The notes: generated by a model not told the origin, from the letters alone. A stretch of 27,657 nt of DNA from Chloroflexota bacterium (GCA_021796315.1 JAJYOH010000016.1:1-27657), one strand, 5' to 3'; shown: positions 9,125 through 17,870, counted from the first letter of the stretch. Numbers and translations: made by a program.

Positions 9125-9158
9125 AAAGCCGCTTCCAGCCTGGACTGAAAGCGGCTTT
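9125..9158 (-). terminator. Rho-independent terminator after the response regulator
   Basis: Read on the minus strand, AAAGCCGCTT pairs with AAGCGGCTTT (10 bp), with partly paired TCAG/CTGG inside. The run TTTTTAC follows. It lies about 35 bases after the response-regulator stop and before the hybrid-kinase start, so it splits the locus into two transcripts. Confidence 0.85.
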
Positions 9159-9192
9159 GCATCCGTTGAGGATGACCAGCATCCCGAAGAAA

Positions 9193-10002
9193 TTAATCGA
9201 CTACTAAACGGTAACCGGTGCCTCTCACGTTGATTAAATAAATCGGCCTTTGCGCATCAGGTTCAATAGCTTGCCGGATATGATGCACGTGCCATTTGAC
9301 AAGTTCCTGGGCATCGCGCGTCTCGGCCTGATAGCCCTGTGCCTCAACCACAAGAGTACGATAATCCACTACATTGGGCGAGTGGCGTGCCAGAGCCAAC
9401 AGATAATCAAAATCAACGGGCGGGAGGGTAATAATTCTCTCATCGATGGAGACCCTTCGAGCATGCAGGTCAAAGGTGAATTTGCCGCGCTTTAGATAGC
9501 GTTCGTCCGCGGAGAATGTGTCAGGGATTGGAGAATGGTTCTGTTCAGACGAATTGTTACTTTCCAACTCTCGAAGTTCAGCCTGCAGATTGGTGATTTG
9601 TGATTGAACTTCTTTCTTTCGCCGCTCCCGTTCCACTTTGGCAAGAGTAGTTCGCGTGCGTTCAAGGATCGTTTCCGGTTTCAACGGCTTGAGCAAGTAG
9701 TCAGTGGCTCCATTTCGCAAGGCTTCCAAGGCAGAATTCAAATCGGGTTGTGCCGTAAACAGGATGACGGGTAATTCAGGAAGCACAGCGCGTATTGCCT
9801 TCAATGCTTCCAACCCGTTCATATCAGGCATGCGAATGTCCATGTAAACCAAATCCAATGTTTGCCTGGAAAGCAGAGCCAAACCTTCGGCTGCATTTGC
9901 AGCAGTTATGACTTCAAATCCGCCTCGTTGAAGAATGCGCGCCAGTGTCTGTCGCAGCGTGAGTTCATCGTCAATGATTAGAACATGGCCTAAATTATTC
10001 AT
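9193..10002 (-). CDS. OmpR/PhoB-type response regulator
   Basis: This is a 269-aa two-component regulator. The receiver (about 6-120) has acidic pair D11-D12, phosphoacceptor D55 (VYMDIRMPDMNG), T83 and K105 (LLKPLKP). A charged helical linker (about 125-155, KVERERRKKEVQ) is longer than usual and likely a coiled coil. The C-terminal winged-helix Trans_reg_C domain spans about 172-268 (FTFDLHARRVSI, LPPVDFDYLLALARH, HVHHIRQAIEPD, YLINVRGTGYRLVVD), the DNA-binding fold of OmpR/PhoB proteins. The start codon overlaps the stop of the upstream histidine kinase in an ATGA, which indicates translational coupling and a cognate pair. Target genes are unknown; the tandem decamer at 9101-9120 is a candidate site. 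Confidence 0.95.
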   Translation of the reverse strand: MNNLGHVLIIDDELTLRQTLARILQRGGFEVITAANAAEGLALLSRQTLDLVYMDIRMPDMNGLEALKAIRAVLPELPVILFTAQPDLNSALEALRNGATDYLLKPLKPETILERTRTTLAKVERERRKKEVQSQITNLQAELRELESNNSSEQNHSPIPDTFSADERYLKRGKFTFDLHARRVSIDERIITLPPVDFDYLLALARHSPNVVDYRTLVVEAQGYQAETRDAQELVKWHVHHIRQAIEPDAQRPIYLINVRGTGYRLVVD

Positions 10003-12677
10003 TGTGATACCCCTGCAGCAAGCGGAAGCCAGACTTTGAATATAGCACCGCCCTCCGGATTGTTCTCCGCCTCGATAGTACCGCCATGCTGGCGGATGAT
10101 ATCGTAAGTGATCGTCAAGCCCAAACCGGTACCGGTTTCCTTATCGGTTGTAAATGGCTCAAAAATATGAGGAAGGATCACACTGTCAATTCCGGGACCA
10201 GTATCGGTGACCAAAAGCAGAATTTTATCTTGCCCGATAAGTTGTAATGTCCGAACTATTAGGCGTCCACCATCCTTCCTCATGGCCTCCACTGCATTCA
10301 TAAATAAATTCAGAATAACTTGCCGGATCTGATCAGGGATGCCCGGTATAACAGGCAATTGAGGGTCTGGATAGAATTCAAGGCTGACGTTTTGATGGCG
10401 CATGAGTGTAGCGGTCAAGGCCCTGACATTTTCCACAATTTCGTTCACCTGGATATTTTGGAAATCTTCCACGCGGGTGGGACGATAGGCAGAACGTAGT
10501 CTTTCGATCATGGCTGTCATACGTTCTGTCTCTTCAAGCACGATTTGTAGATCCTGCCGTCCCAGATCAGATATGCCTTTTTCCTCCTTTAGCAGGAAAA
10601 GGGCATTTTGGAGAGCTTGAAGAGGGTTACCTAATTCATGAGACACAGAAGCCAGTAAACGTCCAACAGTTGCCAGTCGTTCGCTTTGAATCAACTGTGA
10701 ACGCGTTTCTTTCTCCTGATGAAGGGAAGTCTGCAAATCAGTATAGAGATTGGCTTTCTGAAGGGCAGCGGCTAATTGATCGGATACCGCTATCATTAAG
10801 TGCAAATCGCGTGATGTTAAACGCCGTGGATGAGTTTGTTGAACATCGAACATCCCGAGCACTTGATCACCGATTTTGATGGGCACTGCGAGTTCCGACT
10901 GCGTATTCGGCAATAGCGGCTCAAGCTTATAAAAGCTCACATTGGTCACATCATTGGTTATAAATGGTAGTCCGGTTTCAGCAACATGGCCGACTATTCC
11001 TGCACCAACCGGAACGCGCAATCCTCGTTCTTTGAGTTGATTGCCAATAGCTCCCTGCCCGCAACGAGCCACAAAATCACCAGTTTGCGGATCCGAAATA
11101 AAAATTTGCGTATGATAATATCCAAAGTATTGCTGTAAGAGTTCAACTACGTCTTTCATTAATTGGTCTGGATCAAGCGACGCGGCCAAGCCTTGGCTGA
11201 TTTGATAGAGCGCGTTGATCTCTTTCAAATCCTGCTGGGTCGTTTCCAACAGGCTGGCATTCTCAATTGCGACTGTGGCATGTGTGCCCAATGATCCGAG
11301 AAGCCGGCTTTCTTCCGCGGTGAACACATTTGGCTGTGTGCTTTGAACGCTGATCGTCCCTACACAGTGCTCATTACTTTTAATCGGAGCTACGATGAGC
11401 GAGCGAAATTTCAAAGGCGTTGCCTGATTTAAAAAACGAGGGTCATTCCGGGCATCGGAAACACAAATGACTTGGCCCGTCAAAATGACTTGGCCGGCAA
11501 TTCCCTCCCCGACGTGCATATTCAGCCTTGCACCAGACCTATCCTCAATTCCTGAGACTGCACGCGGAATCAGAATCTGCTGCTTGTCATCCAGCATATG
11601 TAGGACAGCCTGTTCGGTTCCAAGAATTAATTGATGAGCAGAGTCAACAATAAGCTGCAGAACTGTTTCAATTCCCACCTGTTCGGTCTCACTCAAGACA
11701 CGCTCAATATTCGCAAGCGCTTCTGCTTCTTTGAGTTGCTTTTCGATCTTGAATTCCTGTTGGGCGTTCCACAATGCAAGTCCAAGTTGATTTCCGGCAA
11801 GCCGGGCATATTGGATTTCATCCGGATTGATGCGACGCGGCAAATCATATGCGATAATGACAGCACCAAACTTAAATTCTCCGGCGATCAAGGGAAGGCA
11901 CAATAAGGTGCCGGTTGGCTTTAAAGAGTTCCCGAGGAAAGCTGGATTGATGGCATAGTCTGGTTTCGACAAATCCTCTATCACTAAGGGATCACCATCG
12001 CGTAATACAGATGCAATTATCTTTGATTCATCGGAATTCAACATGAGACTGGAAAATGACTGATCTATTGGCTTGGTAGTTGCCACATAAGCGGCCCGCC
12101 CTTGTGTTTCATCCCAGCGGAGGAGATGAGCATGGTCGGCTATGAACAAGTTGGCAAGGTGCGAAAGCAGGAAATGATATTTGTCCTCAAGCGTGTCGGA
12201 AGACAAAATACTATTGATCGCCATATTAACAAGAGCCAAATATCTCTCGCGAGAGCGTAATTGAGCCTCAACATAGAATCGTCTTTCATATACCCGTTTG
12301 AGGCGACCTGCAATATAACCAACCAGGAGCACCATTACATTGCCTGGCCAGGCAGACTCCACCCATAATTTCCAACCCTCATCCAGTGAAATTGTGAAAA
12401 GCACAGCATTCAAAATGATCGCTACGATGCTTGTGATCACTCCCCAGTATCCCCCATAGAACCATCCCGCTAAAATAACCGGTATTGCGATAAGTGGAGA
12501 AAAAAATAATCCTTCATTGCCCCCTCTGACAATGAATATCACCACATAGAAAGCTGTGATGATGATAATACCAGCCAACGGCAATGCACGTTGCGCATTG
12601 GCCTTTACTTTAGCTTTAAGAGTAGTTAATGGGGCAATATCGGACGAATTCACGTTAAGGATTTCCCTGCCCGTCAT
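9999..12677 (-). CDS. Membrane histidine kinase with three GAF domains
   Basis: This is an 892-aa sensor kinase. About four hydrophobic segments (residues 33-125) make an N-terminal membrane module with short loops, of the DUF4118/MASE kind. Three GAF domains follow (about 160-305, 325-480, 500-650); the third has LLPNTQSELAVPIKIGDQVLG. HisKA (about 668-735) carries H680 in ASVSHELGNPLQAL. HATPase_c (about 775-888) has N-box ILNLFMNAVEAM, G1 VTDTGPGI, F-box IFEPFTTDKETG and G2 TGLGLTITYDII. All catalytic motifs are intact. The gene is coupled by ATGA to the response regulator downstream, its likely partner. Short loops and GAF domains suggest that the signal is an intracellular or membrane state, but the ligand is not evident. 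The upstream region is 316 bp with no clear sigma-70 promoter on this strand. Confidence 0.94.
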   Translation of the reverse strand: MTGREILNVNSSDIAPLTTLKAKVKANAQRALPLAGIIIITAFYVVIFIVRGGNEGLFFSPLIAIPVILAGWFYGGYWGVITSIVAIILNAVLFTISLDEGWKLWVESAWPGNVMVLLVGYIAGRLKRVYERRFYVEAQLRSRERYLALVNMAINSILSSDTLEDKYHFLLSHLANLFIADHAHLLRWDETQGRAAYVATTKPIDQSFSSLMLNSDESKIIASVLRDGDPLVIEDLSKPDYAINPAFLGNSLKPTGTLLCLPLIAGEFKFGAVIIAYDLPRRINPDEIQYARLAGNQLGLALWNAQQEFKIEKQLKEAEALANIERVLSETEQVGIETVLQLIVDSAHQLILGTEQAVLHMLDDKQQILIPRAVSGIEDRSGARLNMHVGEGIAGQVILTGQVICVSDARNDPRFLNQATPLKFRSLIVAPIKSNEHCVGTISVQSTQPNVFTAEESRLLGSLGTHATVAIENASLLETTQQDLKEINALYQISQGLAASLDPDQLMKDVVELLQQYFGYYHTQIFISDPQTGDFVARCGQGAIGNQLKERGLRVPVGAGIVGHVAETGLPFITNDVTNVSFYKLEPLLPNTQSELAVPIKIGDQVLGMFDVQQTHPRRLTSRDLHLMIAVSDQLAAALQKANLYTDLQTSLHQEKETRSQLIQSERLATVGRLLASVSHELGNPLQALQNALFLLKEEKGISDLGRQDLQIVLEETERMTAMIERLRSAYRPTRVEDFQNIQVNEIVENVRALTATLMRHQNVSLEFYPDPQLPVIPGIPDQIRQVILNLFMNAVEAMRKDGGRLIVRTLQLIGQDKILLLVTDTGPGIDSVILPHIFEPFTTDKETGTGLGLTITYDIIRQHGGTIEAENNPEGGAIFKVWLPLAAGVSQ

Positions 12678-12993
12678 TTCCAGTTATAAATAAATCGGCA
12701 AATGAGCTTCGTGGGTAAGCCTCGAACATCTCCTGCTTGGCAGTGAATTCAGCTAGCTTTCTCAATCATTAGCAATTTAGAAAACATCCGTTTATTCAAA
12801 TGCACCGGATATTTTATTGGCTTATTTTACCTTAAATTTTATTTAGTTTTCTCTAACCTGCCTCATCACGAATGAAACTGTAATCATAGTTTATTGTTAC
12901 TTTCACCCAGTCTGTACTTATTGGCAAGGGGGCGAGTTCTTCGCTAAAATCGTTGGACTATTATGCAAATCGATTCGGTATAATCAAAGCGCC
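12678..12993. other. Divergent intergenic region, 316 bp
   Basis: This AT-rich spacer lies between the leftward kinase gene and the rightward glycan operon and must hold both promoters. On the plus strand a TATAAT lies at 12979-12984. On the minus strand I see only weak candidates and no confident -35/-10 pair. No ORF with a ribosome site, tRNA, or strong hairpin was found. Confidence 0.7.
12953..12984 (+). promoter_or_regulatory. Candidate promoter giving a near-leaderless mRNA
   Basis: A consensus -10 TATAAT (12979-12984) lies only nine bases before the ATG at 12994. The best -35 is TTGGAC (12953-12958) with a long 20-bp spacer. No Shine-Dalgarno fits between the expected start site and the ATG, so the transcript would be leaderless or nearly so. 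Confidence 0.5.
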
Positions 12994-13665
12994 ATGACCA
13001 AACTCGTTGCGCTCGTCCCGATGCGGCATCACAGCCAGCGCGTGCCCGAAAAGAATTATCGTCCGCTGGCGGGAAAGCCGCTTTTTCATCACATCATCGA
13101 AACGCTGCAATCCGTCCCGGAGATCGAACAAATTTTGGTGGACACCGATTCCGATCCGGTAATGAACGGACTGCGCCAGCATTTCCCCAAAGTTAAAGTT
13201 GTCAATCGCCCGGAAAACCTGCGGGCCGATACGGTCTCGATGAACGAAATCCTGATGTACGACACGGCTCAAGTCGAAGCCGATTTTTATTTGCAGACGC
13301 ACAGCACCAATCCGCTGCTCAAGCCCGAAACCGTTTCGCGCGCCATCCAAACTTTTCTTGCCAATTACCCTGAATATGACTCGCTCTTTTCTGTGACGCG
13401 TTTGCAGACGCGGCTTTACGACCAACTTGGACGTGCACTCAACCACAACCCGGCGGTTCTCATCCAGACCCAGGATTTGCCGCCCGTTTTCGAAGAGAAT
13501 TCCTGCCTGTATATTTTTACCCGTCAAAACCTGGCGTCGAAGCGACATCGCCTCGGTGATCGTCCATTCATGTTCGAAATGGATGCAGACGAAGCATGGG
13601 ATATTGATGAAGAACTCGATTTTGAGATTTGCAATTTTCTCCTGTCGAAGAGAAAGCCCAAATGA
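12994..13665 (+). CDS. CMP-sugar synthetase-like cytidylyltransferase (NeuA/KdsB-like)
   Basis: This 223-aa protein has a nucleotidyltransferase fold. The N-terminal signature PMRHHSQRVPEKNYRPLAGKP corresponds to the CTP-binding loop of acylneuraminate cytidylyltransferases (usual form PARxGSKxxPxKNxxxLxGKPL). The family-type ends QTHSTNPLLKPETV and DIDEELDFEI are also present. Family members activate a sugar acid (neuraminate, legionaminate, KDO and others) with CTP, releasing pyrophosphate, in the cytoplasm. The exact sugar cannot be read here, and no sugar-acid synthase (NeuB type) is in the window. It is the first gene of an operon; its stop overlaps the next start in an ATGA. The length is normal for the catalytic domain alone. 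Confidence 0.85.
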   Translation: MTKLVALVPMRHHSQRVPEKNYRPLAGKPLFHHIIETLQSVPEIEQILVDTDSDPVMNGLRQHFPKVKVVNRPENLRADTVSMNEILMYDTAQVEADFYLQTHSTNPLLKPETVSRAIQTFLANYPEYDSLFSVTRLQTRLYDQLGRALNHNPAVLIQTQDLPPVFEENSCLYIFTRQNLASKRHRLGDRPFMFEMDADEAWDIDEELDFEICNFLLSKRKPK

Positions 13666-15683
13666 AGATTTTCAAAAATTCATTTTTGCTTGCGGCTTTG
13701 GGCTTGCTGATAATTTCCGCTGCTATCTATTTGCCACTGGCTGGGAAAATTGGTTATTCAAAAGACGACTGGTATTTGATGTATGATGCTCATGTGGCCG
13801 GGCCGCAGTTTTTTCATACGGTTTATAACGGCGACCGGCCAGCGCGAGCGTATGTTTTGGGGCCCGCGTATTCCCTCTTTGGCGATCAAATTATTTATTA
13901 TCATTTTAGCGGATACATTTTCCGCTTTCTCAGCGCGCTGGCACTGTTCTGGGTTTTGGATTTGATTTGGCCTCGCCGCCGGGCGGTGAACTTCAGCGCC
14001 GCGTTGTTGTTCCTGATTTATCCTGGTTTTCTTTCACAAGTCAATCCAATTGATTATCAATCTCAATTGCTCAGCCTTTGCCTGGCAATGATTTCCATCG
14101 CGCTGACTGTCAAAGCCAATTTGTCAACGCGCTCGGCCTTGAAGGTTTTGTTTGCGGCGCTTTCCATTTTGCTTGGCTGGGCATATTTGGGATTGGTCGA
14201 ATACCACATGGGGCTCGAAGTCCTACGTTTGATGTTCATCTTTATTCTTGTAGCGCGGCAAGGAACAGTTAGCATCAAGAATTGGGTCGCTAAAATCTTT
14301 CGAATCTGGCTACCGTATCTGATCATTCCTGTTGGATTCATGTTCTGGCGCACATTTCTTTTCCAGGTTCAGCGGAAAGCCACGGACATTACCTATCAAT
14401 TCGGAGAATGGCTTGCTTCGCCAATTTATAAAAGTTTTGTCTGGTTGATTTCCCTGCTTCAAGACACGCTCAAGGTGACGTTTCTAGCGTGGGCTGTTCC
14501 TTTTTACAACTTAATGATTCAACTGCGCCTGCGCGACACGTTGATTGGATTGGCGATTGCCATCGTTGTGACGTTGTTCATGGCTTTTATTTATTCGCGT
14601 TTCTCGTACACAGAAGAATCACCACAATCAAATTTCGACTGGAAAACAGAAATGTTTTGGGTCGGTTTGATTTCAGCGATTGGTGGATTACTGCCGATCA
14701 TGATCGCCAACCGTCAGGCCGACTTTGGAGATTATTCCCGATACACGCTGGCGAGTTCGGCGGGCAGTGCAATGGTCATTGCAGTGTTGCTCGGATTCTT
14801 TTCGTCCGCGCGCGTGCGGACGGCTATGCTGGCTTTTCTCGTTGCCGTTACTTCAATTACGCATTATGCTAATGCTGTCAACACCGCGCAGAATACAAGT
14901 GTCTTCAATAATTTCTGGTGGCAGGTTGCGTGGCGCGTGCCGCAATTCAAAGATGGAACAACATTGGTTGCCAGTTATCCTGGCAATACCGGAATTTCCG
15001 AGGATTATTTTGTTTGGGGACCGGCAGGTTTAATTTATTCCCCTCAAAAACAAACAGCCAACCCGATCACGATTCGCGTGCCCGCCGCAGTTTTGACTCC
15101 CGATATCGTTTTGCAGATCATTGCCGGGCACGGCCATCTGGATTTCATTCGGCGCGGCAACGCGTCAGTGCAGGATTACAGCAATGTGCTGGTCTTGGCG
15201 GAATCAACCACCGACGGCTGCGTCCGCGTGATTGACGGGAACCAGCCCGATGTCTCGAGCGCCGACGCGCAAAACATTATGCTGGTCGCGCCAAAATCGA
15301 AAATCAGCAATGTGGTGTTGAGCGCAGATTCGCCGCATCCGCCAGTTGATGTCTTTGGCCCCGAACCGTCACATGGCTGGTGTTATTATTACGAAAAGGC
15401 TTCGCTCGCCGCGCAGCAGAACGATTGGAAGACCGTGGCTCAATTGGGCGATGAAGCGCTGGGCAAGGGTTTGTATCCCGCGGATCGCGTGGAGTGGATG
15501 CCTTTCCTGCGCGCATATGTGATGTTAGGTGAACGCGATCGTATTCATCCGTTGATCAGCATCATTGGCGCTGACGCGTTTCTCAAAATGCAAGCCTGCA
15601 ATGATTTGAATAAACTTGCAAATTCATCTGCCAACACTCCGACAGGTATGAACACTTACATCCAACAATCTTTCTGCCAATAA
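13662..15683 (+). CDS. GT-C-like polytopic membrane protein, likely lipid-linked sugar transferase
   Basis: This 673-aa protein has about ten hydrophobic segments in the first 420 residues. The first loop has a DD pair (GYSKDDWYLMYDA, D35-D36), the position where GT-C glycosyltransferases carry their metal or catalytic acidic residue. A soluble C-terminal part (about 430-673) ends with a TPR-like helical stretch (WCYYYEKASLAAQQNDWK, ADRVEWMPFLRAYVML). The ATG at 13662 is chosen because it overlaps the upstream stop (ATGA) and begins with a charged residue followed by a hydrophobic segment; an upstream in-frame TTG (13629) would add eleven codons inside the previous gene. It probably transfers a sugar from a polyprenyl-linked donor outside the membrane. 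No named family is assigned with certainty. Confidence 0.8.
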   Translation: MKIFKNSFLLAALGLLIISAAIYLPLAGKIGYSKDDWYLMYDAHVAGPQFFHTVYNGDRPARAYVLGPAYSLFGDQIIYYHFSGYIFRFLSALALFWVLDLIWPRRRAVNFSAALLFLIYPGFLSQVNPIDYQSQLLSLCLAMISIALTVKANLSTRSALKVLFAALSILLGWAYLGLVEYHMGLEVLRLMFIFILVARQGTVSIKNWVAKIFRIWLPYLIIPVGFMFWRTFLFQVQRKATDITYQFGEWLASPIYKSFVWLISLLQDTLKVTFLAWAVPFYNLMIQLRLRDTLIGLAIAIVVTLFMAFIYSRFSYTEESPQSNFDWKTEMFWVGLISAIGGLLPIMIANRQADFGDYSRYTLASSAGSAMVIAVLLGFFSSARVRTAMLAFLVAVTSITHYANAVNTAQNTSVFNNFWWQVAWRVPQFKDGTTLVASYPGNTGISEDYFVWGPAGLIYSPQKQTANPITIRVPAAVLTPDIVLQIIAGHGHLDFIRRGNASVQDYSNVLVLAESTTDGCVRVIDGNQPDVSSADAQNIMLVAPKSKISNVVLSADSPHPPVDVFGPEPSHGWCYYYEKASLAAQQNDWKTVAQLGDEALGKGLYPADRVEWMPFLRAYVMLGERDRIHPLISIIGADAFLKMQACNDLNKLANSSANTPTGMNTYIQQSFCQ

Positions 15684-15685
15684 TT

Positions 15686-16648
15686 ATGCCAACTGTTTTG
15701 CTCACTGCTCCTTACATGATTCCTTTTCTCGAACGCTTCAAGCCGGTGTTCGAGAAATATCACATTGATTTGATCGTCCCCGAAGTCCGCGAACGGATGG
15801 AGGAAGCCGACTTGCTGAAGTATGCTGGTCAATTCGACGGTGCGATCTGTGGAGATGATCGTTACACAGCGCCCGTTTTGGACGCGTGTGCGCCGCGGCT
15901 TAAAGTTATTTCGAAATGGGGAACAGGAGTCGATTCAATCGACGCCGAAGCCTGCTCTCGTTTAAATGTCAGACTTTGCCGGACGATGAACGCGTTCACC
16001 ACGCCCGTTGCGGACACCGTTCTCGGTTACATGCTGGCTTTTGCACGCCGCCAGCCGTGGATGGACCGCGAAATGAAATCGGGCGAATGGAAAAAGATTC
16101 CCGGACGCGCGTTGAGCGAATGCACGCTTGGCGTGATCGGTGTAGGCAATATCGGCAAAGCCGTGACGCGTCGCGCCCGCGCCTTCGGCATGAAAGTTTA
16201 TGGAACGGATATTATTGAAATTGATCATGTTTTTATTTCTGAAATTGGAATCGAAATGACTGATCTCTATTCTCTACTCTCTTCTTCTGATTTCGTCTCG
16301 GTCAATTGCGATTTGAATTCAACCAGCCATCATTTGATCAATGCGAAAACATTAGCCAAGATGAAGCCTGATGCGATCCTCATTAACGCCGCGCGCGGAC
16401 CCATCGTCGAGGAGAAAGCGCTGATCGAAGCGTTGCAGGCCAAACGTCTTGGAGGAGCCGCACTAGACGTCTTCGAGTTCGAGCCGCTTCCAACTAACAG
16501 CCCACTTCTAAAAATGGACAACGTTATGCTTGCTCCGCATAATTCCAATTCCAGTCCGGTTGCATGGGAGCGCATTCACTGGAACACGATTCGAAATTTG
16601 TTGGATGGGTTGGGAATTTCATCGAATGGATTGATGAATGGAAGATAA
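15686..16648 (+). CDS. D-2-hydroxyacid dehydrogenase (phosphoglycerate dehydrogenase-like)
   Basis: This 320-aa NAD-dependent dehydrogenase has the Rossmann motif GVGNIG at residues 152-157 (GVIGVGNIGKAVTRRARAFG) with a dinucleotide-binding acidic residue downstream (YGTDI). The catalytic set is complete: R237 (INAARGPIVEE), E266 (ALDVFEFEP) and H285 (LAPHNSNS). Family members interconvert a 2-hydroxy acid and its 2-oxo acid. It starts two bases after the previous stop and overlaps the following SDR by eleven bases, within an operon headed by a CMP-sugar synthetase. A role in making the sugar acid or a side group is therefore more likely than serine biosynthesis (inference). The lack of a C-terminal ACT domain also argues against a typical regulated SerA. 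Confidence 0.88.
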   Translation: MPTVLLTAPYMIPFLERFKPVFEKYHIDLIVPEVRERMEEADLLKYAGQFDGAICGDDRYTAPVLDACAPRLKVISKWGTGVDSIDAEACSRLNVRLCRTMNAFTTPVADTVLGYMLAFARRQPWMDREMKSGEWKKIPGRALSECTLGVIGVGNIGKAVTRRARAFGMKVYGTDIIEIDHVFISEIGIEMTDLYSLLSSSDFVSVNCDLNSTSHHLINAKTLAKMKPDAILINAARGPIVEEKALIEALQAKRLGGAALDVFEFEPLPTNSPLLKMDNVMLAPHNSNSSPVAWERIHWNTIRNLLDGLGISSNGLMNGR

Positions 16649-17396
16649 GACTGTTTTGATCACTGGCGCTGCGGGTGGAATTGGCCGCGCGACCGTCAAT
16701 TTGTTTGCTGAAAAAGGCTGGCGCGTCATTGGCGTGGATCGCGCAGAATTTGGAAAAGATTTTCCTCGAAATGGACTTTTCATTCAATCCGACATTGCCC
16801 TTCCTGAAGATATGCACGCGATTTTTGAGAAGGCACATGCATTCACAGATTCGCTTGATGCGCTGGTCAACAACGCTGCCATTCAGGTTGCCAAGCCGCT
16901 AATTGAGACCACCGTTGAAGAATGGGATTCGGTGATGACTTCCAATTTGCGCTCCGTGTTTTTGGGAGTCAAACTGGCGCATCCATTGTTGAAAGCAGGG
17001 GGCGGTGGAGCGGTTGTCAATGTTTCTTCTGTCCATGCGATTCAAACATCGGCAAATATCGCAGCGTATGCTGCATCCAAAGGCGGATTGCTCGCGCTGA
17101 CGCGTGCCATGGCGATTGAATTTGCCCCTGATAATATTCGCGTTAATGCGATTCTGCCCGGTGCTGTGGATACGCCCATGCTGCGCGCAGGCCTTGGCCG
17201 CGGACATGTTGGCCATGGTGATATGCAGGAACGGCTCGATAATTTGGCGCGCAAAACCGTTAGCGGAAAAGTGGGCACGCCAGAAGAAATCGCGCACGCG
17301 ATTTATTTTCTCGCTGATAATGAACAATCATCGTTCATGACGGGTCAAGCGTTGGTCATTGATGGCGGTGCGACCGCGAGATTGAGCACTGAGTGA
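16638..17396 (+). CDS. Short-chain dehydrogenase/reductase
   Basis: This 252-aa classical SDR has the cofactor motif TGAAGGIG (residues 9-16), the structural NNAA motif, and catalytic residues S131 (VNVSSVHA), Y144 and K148 (YAASK). A C-terminal GxALVIDGG is typical of FabG-like enzymes. The V-D pair after the second strand (VIGVDRAEF) favours NAD(H). It reduces or oxidises a carbonyl or hydroxyl group; the substrate is unknown. The start lies inside the end of the preceding dehydrogenase, so the two are coupled and probably act on the same metabolite, as in sugar-acid pathways where an SDR sits beside a cytidylyltransferase (for example ptmA/ptmB). That pathway parallel is inference. Confidence 0.9.
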   Translation: MEDKTVLITGAAGGIGRATVNLFAEKGWRVIGVDRAEFGKDFPRNGLFIQSDIALPEDMHAIFEKAHAFTDSLDALVNNAAIQVAKPLIETTVEEWDSVMTSNLRSVFLGVKLAHPLLKAGGGGAVVNVSSVHAIQTSANIAAYAASKGGLLALTRAMAIEFAPDNIRVNAILPGAVDTPMLRAGLGRGHVGHGDMQERLDNLARKTVSGKVGTPEEIAHAIYFLADNEQSSFMTGQALVIDGGATARLSTE

Positions 17397-17403
17397 TGAC
17401 AAT

Positions 17404-17429
17404 TTGAAATCATTCTTTCGCAATATAAT
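17404..17429 (+). promoter_or_regulatory. Candidate promoter for the small lipoprotein gene
   Basis: TATAAT at 17424-17429 is preceded by TTGAAA at 17404-17409, with a short 14-bp spacer. The expected start would leave a leader of about 20 bases containing GGTAAGGAGA before the ATG at 17457. Confidence 0.45.
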
Positions 17430-17456
17430 TCTAGCTTGTGGGTAAGGAGAATTCTC

Positions 17457-17819
17457 ATGAAATTGAAATTCGTCCTTCTCATTCTTGTTTTCCTAGTTGC
17501 TGGCTGTTGTGGCTTAAACAGTTGTTGCACTCCAGACAAGTGTCCGGATGCGCTTGAGGGATTTGCGATTTACCAACCTGTTATTAAAGCGCTAGAACAA
17601 TATAAAAGCGATCATGATATTTATCCCAAATTGCTAGAGCAACTTATTCCTGAATATATACAAGCTATTCCATTACCAAAATCTGAAAATGCAACTGGAC
17701 TGGAATACACGAGTGATGGTTCTTCTTTCACTTTGCGCTTTGGTTATATTCACCCAGGCTATAACAAATGCGCTTATTTTTCCACAGAGAAAAAGTGGAG
17801 TTGCGCTGGTGCTTTTTGA
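17457..17819 (+). CDS. Small lipoprotein with pseudopilin-like domain
   Basis: This 120-aa secreted protein starts at the ATG at 17457, preceded by AAGGAG; an upstream in-frame TTG at 17436 lies over the ribosome site and is rejected. The signal peptide (MKLKFVLLILVFLVAGC) ends in a lipobox VAGC with C17 as the lipidated cysteine. The mature part has five more cysteines near the N-terminus or C-terminus. A segment VIKALEQYKSDHDIYPKLL followed by LIPEYIQAIPLPKSE and LEYTSDGSSFTLRF resembles the C-terminal half of GspG/PilA-type pseudopilins, here without the pilin N-terminal helix. It is more AT-rich than its neighbours and has its own promoter and ribosome site, so it may be a later arrival in the locus. 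Function unknown. Confidence 0.8.
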   Translation: MKLKFVLLILVFLVAGCCGLNSCCTPDKCPDALEGFAIYQPVIKALEQYKSDHDIYPKLLEQLIPEYIQAIPLPKSENATGLEYTSDGSSFTLRFGYIHPGYNKCAYFSTEKKWSCAGAF

Positions 17820-17864
17820 CGATTTAATTTTAGATTATGAGAAGTTTAGGCTTCGCATCTCTTA

Positions 17865-17870
17865 TATAAT
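17865..17870 (+). promoter_or_regulatory. Candidate -10 box for the DUF115 gene
   Basis: TATATAAT ends at 17870, 27 bases before the ATG at 17898. No good -35 is visible, and no Shine-Dalgarno precedes the ATG, so this is a weak assignment. Confidence 0.35.

Noticed and set aside
12678..12993. Search for a tRNA, small RNA or riboswitch in the divergent spacer
   Set aside because: No cloverleaf, strong hairpin or known riboswitch core was seen by eye.
12961..13548. Open frame of 195 codons on the minus strand
   Set aside because: It is antisense to the cytidylyltransferase, has low-complexity basic composition without recognisable motifs, and no ribosome site supports it.
13629..13661. TTG start for the first GT-C-like gene
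   Set aside because: The ATG at 13662 overlaps the previous stop in an ATGA and begins a normal membrane N-terminus.
15686..16648. Annotation as SerA of serine biosynthesis
   Set aside because: There is no ACT domain, and the operon partners are sugar-nucleotide and membrane transferase genes; a pathway-specific dehydrogenase fits better.
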